A DNA stretch of 6,520 nucleotides from Pseudomonadota bacterium. GTDB lineage: Bacteria; Pseudomonadota; Gammaproteobacteria; GRL18. The notes beneath the pieces are model-generated. The model was given only the letters and a program-made list of their open reading frames with translations. It ran no database searches and was not told where the DNA came from. The DNA lies in contig DAOVUE010000093.1 in assembly GCA_030632745.1 (NCBI GenBank), positions 1 to 6,520 on the forward strand. The letters are read 5' to 3'. Position 1 is the stretch's first letter. Every line of letters starts with the position of its first letter. A program made the position numbers and the translations under genes. Below are positions 1 to 6,520 of the stretch, piece by piece.

Positions 1-492
1 CGTGATGTGTCGAATAGTCATCATCAGTTAAAACAAAGTCATAATACGCAGCAGCACTATCTATTGTCAAAAACGCTATTGTCAAAAAAGCTATTGTCAA
101 AAAATGCATCACTGGAAATTATCCAGAATACTTATAATAACGACAGGCGCTGTATCATTAAGCTACTTCCGGTTCAGGAGTCAGGAAAACAAACAGGGTT
201 TAATAAACAGGCTTTATTAAGTAAAGAGCTTATAGTCTCTTTTAGAAAGGGAGGTGAGCGCTTTAGAAAAACAGCGGATGCTCACTCACAGCAATTGAAA
301 CACTGGTTTCAGGAACAGGGAATTCCACCCTGGGAGAGAGAGCAAATACCTCTCATTTATTGGGGTGAAGAATTGATACAGGTGGGTAATGATATTGTGA
401 ATGAGTCGTTGATCTCAGATGATAAAGATAATTCACTGATTATTTGCTGGATAAGTGCAGATTGGGATGAATTTTCTGACAAAAAACGGTAA
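1..492 (+). CDS. tilS: tRNA(Ile)-lysidine synthetase, C-terminal part (5' end outside window)
   Basis: TilS attaches lysine to C34 of the CAU-anticodon tRNA-Ile using ATP, so that the tRNA reads AUA; it is a cytosolic enzyme. The frame is open from base 1, so the GTG at 7 is not a real start and 163 residues of the C-terminal end are visible. The catalytic PP-loop ATPase domain (SGGxDS) lies upstream of the window. Visible from about residue 75 is the TilS C-terminal domain: a VSFRKGGERFR stretch, then LKHWFQEQGIPPW, then PLIYWGEELIQV, matching the family pattern of basic strand, PPW-R helix and PL-Y-GE-L strand. Before it is a low-complexity, Q/H/K/S-rich stretch with three LLSK pentapeptides. 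Family identity is confident from the C-terminal domain and from the position upstream of pyrG. The repeat-bearing linker is unusual. Confidence 0.9.
   Translation, partial: RDVSNSHHQLKQSHNTQQHYLLSKTLLSKKLLSKNASLEIIQNTYNNDRRCIIKLLPVQESGKQTGFNKQALLSKELIVSFRKGGERFRKTADAHSQQLKHWFQEQGIPPWEREQIPLIYWGEELIQVGNDIVNESLISDDKDNSLIICWISADWDEFSDKKR
61..105 (+). repeat. 15-bp tandem repeat x3 inside tilS
   Basis: There are three consecutive 15-bp units at 61-75, 76-90 and 91-105, each beginning CTATTGTCAAAAA and differing only in the last two bases. They are in frame and encode LLSKT, LLSKK and LLSKN. The near-identity at DNA level points to recent duplication, probably by slippage. A fourth LLSK peptide in the same protein, encoded from about base 211, uses different codons and is probably chance. 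Confidence 0.9.
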
Positions 493-523
493 GATACTGC
501 ACTTCCTTTTTTATGAATCAATA

Positions 524-579
524 GACATGGATTTGAGAACCTGATTCTAAGAACATGGTTCTAAACTCATGATTTCTGG
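524..579 (+). repeat. degenerate 14-bp tandem array upstream of pyrG
   Basis: Four 14-bp units lie head to tail at 524-537, 538-551, 552-565 and 566-579. The middle two, AACCTGATTCTAAG and AACATGGTTCTAAA, are closest; the outer two share mainly the CATGR-TT core. Read in another phase, the middle units form two dyads, AGAAC-N3-ATTCT (536-548) and AGAAC-N3-GTTCT (550-562), the second with perfect arms. This gives a 14-bp-spaced, operator-like pattern ending 25 bases before the pyrG ATG. It may be a regulatory site or only slippage debris; no known regulator is assigned. The rest of the 493-604 spacer shows no convincing promoter or terminator. Confidence 0.5.
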
Positions 580-598
580 AGCTTTAACAAGCAGATAA

Positions 599-2259
<1,661 letters not shown>

Positions 2260-2260
<1 letters not shown>

Positions 2261-3108
2261 TGAATTCTTCTGTTATTAATATCTGCGGTTTCGAAATAGG
2301 ATTGGATAAGCCTCTATTTTTAATTGCCGGTCCCTGTGTGATTGAAAGTGAAGCGATGGCTTTTACAACAGCGGAAAGTTTGAAAAAAATATCTGAGGAA
2401 TTGAATATTCCCTTTATTTATAAATCCTCTTTTGATAAAGCCAATCGAACCTCCAGTCACAGTTATCGTGGACCGGGTATAACACAGGGACTGGAAATTC
2501 TGCGCAAAGTAAAAGATGAATTTGATTTAGCCTTATTGACCGATGTTCACGAAGATACTCCTCTGGATGAAGTCGCAGATGTTGTTGATGTGCTGCAAAC
2601 TCCAGCTTTTTTATGCCGTCAAACGAACTTTATTAAAAATGTGGCGTCTATAGGTAAACCGGTTAATATAAAAAAAGGCCAGTTTCTGGCACCCTGGGAT
2701 ATGAAAAACGTTATGGATAAGGCCAGAGAAACAGGTAATCAGCAGATTATGGCCTGTGAACGTGGTGTGAGCTTTGGCTACAATAATCTGGTATCCGATA
2801 TGCGTTCCCTGGCAGTGATGCGTGAAACAGACTGTCCGGTAGTTTATGATGCAACTCATTCAGTACAGCAGCCTGGAGGGCTGGGTGGCTGTTCAGGCGG
2901 TAATCGGGAATTTGTTCCCGTATTAGCAAGAGCTGCCGTTGCCAGCGGAGTGTCAGGTTTGTTTATGGAAACACATCCTGACCCGGATAAGGCATTAAGT
3001 GACGGGCCAAACTCATGGCCATTAGATAAAATGAGTGATTTATTAAAAATGTTGATGGATATTGATAGCCTGGTTAAATCAAAGCCATTTGCAGAGAATA
3101 CATTGTAA
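2260..3108 (+). CDS. kdsA: 3-deoxy-D-manno-octulosonate 8-phosphate synthase, metal-dependent (class II) type
   Basis: KdsA condenses phosphoenolpyruvate with arabinose 5-phosphate to Kdo 8-phosphate, the committed step to Kdo of LPS inner core; it is a cytosolic DAHP synthase-like TIM barrel. It has 282 residues, the usual length. Motifs in order: IAGPCVIES (22-30), [77 protein letters not shown]. Cys26 occupies the place of Asn26 of the metal-independent E. coli enzyme, and with His200, Glu237 and Asp248 completes the metal-ligand set of the Aquifex-type enzyme. [10 protein letters not shown] and SVQQPGG also follow that type. Start: ATG overlaps the pyrG stop in TAATG, with a purine-rich AAGGGAAG (2244-2251) as ribosome site. 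Function is very confident; the class assignment comes from motifs alone. Confidence 0.97.
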
Positions 3109-3137
3109 GTTATTAGGTCGATTGGTGTATATAACCC

Positions 3138-3251
3138 GTACCTTGGAGTATGGTCTTCCTTTTCGGGGACGCCGTCAATACGTCCATGTAGGCTTAAATG
3201 CAGCATCCATGCTGCAGATACCCCTGAAATGAACACCATACCCCAAGGTAC
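3138..3251. repeat. 114-bp dyad element with nested hairpins after kdsA
   Basis: The arms 3138-3168 and 3221-3251 are inverted copies matching at 26 of 31 positions. The outermost 17 bases (GTACCTTGG-A/G-GTATGGT) have one mismatch. Inside lie a perfect 8-bp hairpin TGCAGCAT-CC-ATGCTGCA (3199-3216) and a GGACG/CGTCC pair (3167-3171, 3181-3185). This layered symmetry fits a REP- or MITE-like dispersed element that folds on either strand. No clear flanking duplication is visible. It starts 29 bases after the kdsA stop, so it probably lies in the kdsA 3' UTR and may affect mRNA stability. That it is dispersed in the genome cannot be shown from one copy. Confidence 0.7.
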
Positions 3252-3289
3252 TGCTAGAGTCATATACCTCACGATTGAAGATCAAGATC

Positions 3290-3313
3290 AAAAGCTAAGA
3301 ACTTTAGTTTTTT
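3290..3313 (+). terminator. weak terminator-like hairpin for pyrG-kdsA
   Basis: AAAAGCTAA (3290-3298) can pair with TTAGTTTTT (3304-3312) around the loop GAACT, and a run of six T follows the CTAA/TTAG core. The stem has only one G-C pair and one G-T wobble, so it is weak for an intrinsic terminator. It is the only hairpin with a T-run in the kdsA-eno gap on the plus strand. Confidence 0.25.
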
Positions 3314-3373
3314 GCTCTGACCGTGATATAAATTATATGGCTCTTCACATCATTACGTACTTAGTTGGAATTT

Positions 3374-3401
3374 TTTTGATTTAGGTCTTTTGATTTTAGT
3401 C
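3374..3401 (+). repeat. 14-bp tandem pair inside the MITE-like element
   Basis: TTTTGATTTAGGTC (3374-3387) is followed directly by TTTTGATTTTAGTC (3388-3401), matching at 12 of 14 positions. This is probably a local duplication; no function is evident. Confidence 0.6.
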
Positions 3402-3422
3402 CCTCCCTTTTTTAAAGGGAGG
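3402..3422. repeat. perfect 9-bp hairpin inside the MITE-like element
   Basis: CCTCCCTTT (3402-3410) and AAAGGGAGG (3414-3422) are perfect inverted copies around TTT. No T-run follows on either strand, so it is not a standard terminator. It is probably a structural part of the element. Confidence 0.75.
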
Positions 3423-3458
3423 TTAGGTGGGTTTAAACAGCTTAGAACAACCCCCGCG

Positions 3459-3502
3459 TTCCCCCTTTTACCCATACGGGCACCGAGGTAAAAAAGGGGG
3501 AA
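3459..3502. repeat. 11-bp inverted repeat inside the MITE-like element
   Basis: TTCCCCCTTTT (3459-3469) is the exact reverse complement of 3492-3502. With a two-base bulge the pairing extends through ACC (3470-3472) and GGT (3487-3489). The loop contains CCC-ATAC-GGG (3471-3480). Together with the hairpin at 3402-3422 it makes the element strongly foldable. Confidence 0.7.
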
Positions 3503-3543
3503 GCAAAAGCCAAGTACGTAATAAAGTGATGAACCAATTATAT

Positions 3544-4903
<1,360 letters not shown>

Positions 4904-4912
4904 ACCTTTAGT

Positions 4913-5203
4913 ATGAATTACATTATTGCTTTTTTACTGTTCTTATTAGTAATATTGCAATATGACCTATGGGTTGGCAAAGGTAGTATCCATGAAGTGA
5001 GACAGCTTGAAACGGCTATTCAACAGCAAGTAAAAGAAAATTTTGGCCTCAAAGAGCGTAATGATACTCTACAGGCTGAGGTCATTGACTTGAAATATGG
5101 TCTTGAAGCTATTGAAGAGCGGGCACGCACTGAACTTGGAATGATTCGGGAAGATGAAGTGTTTTTTCACATCATTGAAACAAAAAATGAAGTAAAAAAA
5201 TAA
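4913..5203 (+). CDS. ftsB: cell division protein FtsB
   Basis: FtsB is a small bitopic inner-membrane protein that joins FtsL and FtsQ in the divisome and takes part in activating septal peptidoglycan synthesis by FtsWI. The 96 residues (E. coli about 103) show the family layout: a short cytoplasmic start, one membrane segment at about 4-17 (IIAFLLFLLVILQY), the family motif LWVGKGS (19-25), a periplasmic coiled coil at about 28-70 rich in Glu, Gln, Lys and Leu, and the conserved end EERARTELGMI (68-78) followed by a VFFHI strand. The start fits the membrane segment, although CCTTTAGT before the ATG is no Shine-Dalgarno site, so translation may depend on coupling to eno, whose stop lies nine bases upstream. 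ispD starts one base after its stop. The eno-ftsB-ispD order supports the call. Confidence 0.95.
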   Translation: MNYIIAFLLFLLVILQYDLWVGKGSIHEVRQLETAIQQQVKENFGLKERNDTLQAEVIDLKYGLEAIEERARTELGMIREDEVFFHIIETKNEVKK

Positions 5204-5204
5204 G

Positions 5205-5936
5205 ATGCAGCAATATTGGGCTATTATTCCTGCAGCGGGTGTGGGCAGGCGGATGGGAAGTCATATTCCCAAACAATATTTACCGCTGGCAGAAAAGACG
5301 GTGTTAGAGCAGACTCTGTCTGTTTTTATACAGCATGAAAAAATTACCGGTATTGTTGTTGCAGTGACTGAGGGTGATCCTTATTGGCAGGATATCTTCG
5401 AATCTTATAATCATCAATCAAATACTGCTGAACCGGTAAAACCCATCATTGTTGCCTCCGGAGGGGAAGAGCGTTGTTATTCAGTGCTTAATGCCCTGCT
5501 TGAATTAGACTCCCAGAGTGATTTTTATGCAATAAAAGAAAATGATTGGGTGCTAGTTCATGATGCGGCTCGCCCCTGTCTTAAATCCACTGATATTGAT
5601 CACCTCATTGAACAATTAAGTGATACTGCAGAGGGTGGTTTATTAGGTCTGCCTATGGCAGATACGGTTAAACGTTGTAATAGCGAACTGCAGGTTATTG
5701 AAACCGTAGATCGCAGCGAACTATGGCGTGCATTAACGCCGCAAATGTTTCCTTTAAAATTATTAAAGGATTCTCTTGAACAGGCAATAAAAAATAAACA
5801 GCTGGTGACGGATGAAGCTTCAGCAATTGAATTGCGCGGTTTGAAGCCAAAAATGCTTGAAGGTTCAGCATCTAATATTAAAATTACTCATCCGGGTGAT
5901 TTGCAACTGGCTGAACTGTTTTTTAGCGAAAAATAA
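5205..5936 (+). CDS. ispD: 2-C-methyl-D-erythritol 4-phosphate cytidylyltransferase
   Basis: IspD transfers CMP from CTP to methylerythritol 4-phosphate, the third step of the MEP route to isoprenoid precursors, in the cytosol. The protein has 243 residues, slightly longer than E. coli (236), with part of the excess in a polar stretch near SYNHQSNTAEP. The nucleotide-binding start IIPAAGVGRRMG (7-18) with Arg16 and Lys23 (PKQYLPL), then VHDAARPC (118-125), TVDRSELWRALTPQMFP with Arg170, TDEASAIE, and SNIKITHPGD with Lys226 correspond to the catalytic and binding residues of the E. coli enzyme. All are intact. The start is one base after the ftsB stop, with no strong Shine-Dalgarno site, so translational coupling is likely. 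ispF, which acts two steps later, follows after 45 bases; the two are separate genes, not an IspDF fusion. Confidence 0.97.
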   Translation: MQQYWAIIPAAGVGRRMGSHIPKQYLPLAEKTVLEQTLSVFIQHEKITGIVVAVTEGDPYWQDIFESYNHQSNTAEPVKPIIVASGGEERCYSVLNALLELDSQSDFYAIKENDWVLVHDAARPCLKSTDIDHLIEQLSDTAEGGLLGLPMADTVKRCNSELQVIETVDRSELWRALTPQMFPLKLLKDSLEQAIKNKQLVTDEASAIELRGLKPKMLEGSASNIKITHPGDLQLAELFFSEK

Positions 5937-5956
5937 AGACGCTGCATGCAGCGTCT
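5937..5956. repeat. 20-bp perfect palindrome between ispD and ispF
   Basis: The half-site AGACGCTGCA is followed directly by its exact reverse complement, beginning at the base after the ispD stop. In RNA it would form an eight-pair stem with a four-base loop. No T-run follows on the plus strand (CTACAG), so it should not end ispDF transcription. On the minus strand it is followed by TTTATTTTT, a terminator-like layout, but no minus-strand gene is seen. The right flank CTCTAC recalls dispersed GACG-palindromes with a CTCTAC flank known in some bacteria (from memory). Confidence 0.8.
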
Positions 5957-5981
5957 CTACAGTGATGGGGATAGGAGTAAT

Positions 5982-6520
5982 ATGGTAAGAATAGGGCATG
6001 GTTATGATGCACATCGATTTTCTGATGACGATATAATGGCTGATGATCATGATACTCATATTATTATCGGCGGCGTAAAAATCCCTCATTCCCATGCTTT
6101 GCAGGCTCATTCTGATGGTGATGTATTAATTCATGCTTTATGCGATGCCTTATTAGGATCTCTGGCATTAGGTGATATAGGTAAACACTTTCCGGATACG
6201 TCAGCAGAATTTAAAAATATTGATAGTCGAATTTTGCTTAGAAAAGTCATGCAGTCAGTCTTTGCAGCAGACTATAACATTGCTAATGTTGATATGACAA
6301 TTATTGCCCAGCTTCCCAAAATGGCACCGCATATAGAATTGATGCGTGGTCTGCTGGCCGAAGATCTGCATATCAGCTTGTCGCAGATTAATATAAAAGC
6401 CACTACAACTGAAAAAATGGGCTTTACCGGTCGTGAAGAAGGTATTGCCGCTCATGCTGTTGTATGTGTTCAATCCTCTGTTCAGGGCAAGTCTCTCCAG
6501 GATAACTCTCTTCAGGATAA
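5982..6520 (+). CDS. ispF: 2-C-methyl-D-erythritol 2,4-cyclodiphosphate synthase (3' end outside window)
   Basis: IspF cyclises CDP-methylerythritol 2-phosphate to methylerythritol 2,4-cyclodiphosphate with release of CMP, the fifth MEP step, as a cytosolic homotrimer. The frame is open to the right edge, with 179 residues visible. Motifs: RIGHGYDAH with metal ligands Asp9 and His11, [22 protein letters not shown] with His51 as third ligand, [24 protein letters not shown], and [19 protein letters not shown]. The catalytic core is complete. Two features are odd: about eight extra residues, mostly acidic (around [13 protein letters not shown], 14-26), between the first ligand pair and the IIIGGV strand; and a tail beyond the usual end (E. 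coli 159 residues), from about residue 165, built of [10 protein letters not shown] and SLQD repeats with no stop yet. The ATG has AGGAG at 5973-5977, four bases upstream. Confidence 0.95.
   Translation, partial: MVRIGHGYDAHRFSDDDIMADDHDTHIIIGGVKIPHSHALQAHSDGDVLIHALCDALLGSLALGDIGKHFPDTSAEFKNIDSRILLRKVMQSVFAADYNIANVDMTIIAQLPKMAPHIELMRGLLAEDLHISLSQINIKATTTEKMGFTGREEGIAAHAVVCVQSSVQGKSLQDNSLQD
6477..6520 (+). repeat. 15-bp tandem repeat in the 3' end of ispF, cut by the window edge
   Basis: Units lie at 6477-6491 (TCTGTTCAGGGCAAG), 6492-6506 (TCTCTCCAGGATAAC) and 6507-6520 (TCTCTTCAGGATAA, last base missing). Units two and three match at 13 of 14 positions, and the first is more diverged. They are in frame and encode [10 protein letters not shown] and SLQD. 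More copies may follow outside the window. Confidence 0.8.

Larger units (their letters stand above)
3339..3535. mobile_element. 197-bp MITE-like non-autonomous element between kdsA and eno
   Basis: The ends 3339-3362 and 3512-3535 are inverted repeats matching at 20 of 24 positions without gaps. Both begin GG, and the inner 11 bases ATTACGTACTT are identical. The element is flanked by a perfect 8-bp direct repeat AATTATAT at 3331-3338 and 3536-3543, as expected of a target-site duplication. No transposase is encoded; the internal minus-strand frame looks like translated repeat. GG termini with 8-bp duplications occur in the ISL3, IS6 and IS1595 families, so a parent of one of these types is possible, but the family is inference. 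The interior carries further hairpins and a 14-bp tandem pair. It sits just upstream of the eno leader and leaves the gene intact. Confidence 0.7.

Noticed and set aside
7..9. GTG as the start of a separate 161-residue gene
   Set aside because: The frame is open upstream to base 1 and the protein matches only the C-terminal part of TilS, so the gene starts outside the window.
493..523. Terminator after tilS
   Set aside because: CTTCCTTTTTT follows the stop but no stem precedes the T-run.
2856..3272. 138-residue minus-strand open frame
   Set aside because: Most of it is antisense to the kdsA 3' end and the rest is the 114-bp dyad element; no domain or ribosome site is visible.
3399..3502. 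Possible CRISPR-like or terminator array from G/C-run hairpins
   Set aside because: The hairpins differ in sequence and spacing, there are no regular spacers, and no T-run follows; they are parts of one inverted-repeat element.

Overview
This window carries a compact, entirely plus-strand housekeeping cluster in the order tilS (3' part) - pyrG - kdsA - eno - ftsB - ispD - ispF (open at the right edge). From established knowledge, this order is typical of Gammaproteobacteria, where truD often follows ispF. KdsA (Kdo for LPS) and a short LWVGKGS-type FtsB point to a Gram-negative gammaproteobacterium. The sequence is moderately AT-rich and no species can be named from it. The dispersed-looking palindromes between genes suggest an environmental, repeat-carrying lineage, but that is inference.

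Layout. Positions 1-492 hold the C-terminal part of the tRNA-Ile lysidine synthetase gene, including a triple in-frame 15-bp repeat. Positions 493-604 are a short spacer with a degenerate 14-bp tandem array just before pyrG. pyrG (605-2260) and kdsA (2260-3108) overlap by one base (TAATG). Positions 3109-3613 are a 505-bp non-coding gap, the only long one. It contains a 114-bp dyad element (3138-3251), a weak terminator-like hairpin (3290-3313), and a 197-bp MITE-like element (3339-3535) with 24-bp terminal inverted repeats and an 8-bp flanking duplication. The eno leader follows. eno (3614-4903), ftsB (4913-5203) and ispD (5205-5936) are separated by only 9 and 1 bases. A 20-bp perfect palindrome abuts the ispD stop, and ispF begins at 5982.

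How the genes work together. They form no single pathway but cover core growth: tRNA decoding (TilS), CTP supply (PyrG), Kdo synthesis (KdsA, whose product is later activated with CTP), glycolysis (Eno, which makes the phosphoenolpyruvate used by KdsA), septation (FtsB), and isoprenoid precursors by the MEP pathway (IspD, which uses CTP, and IspF). CTP and PEP thus link several members.

I see no undescribed defence, mobile or biosynthetic system. The points worth a second look are: KdsA carries the residues of the metal-dependent class although it sits in a gammaproteobacterial operon; the MITE-like insertion upstream of eno; the recurrence of 14-15-bp tandem repeats at four places; and IspF with an acidic loop insertion and a repeat-built C-terminal tail.
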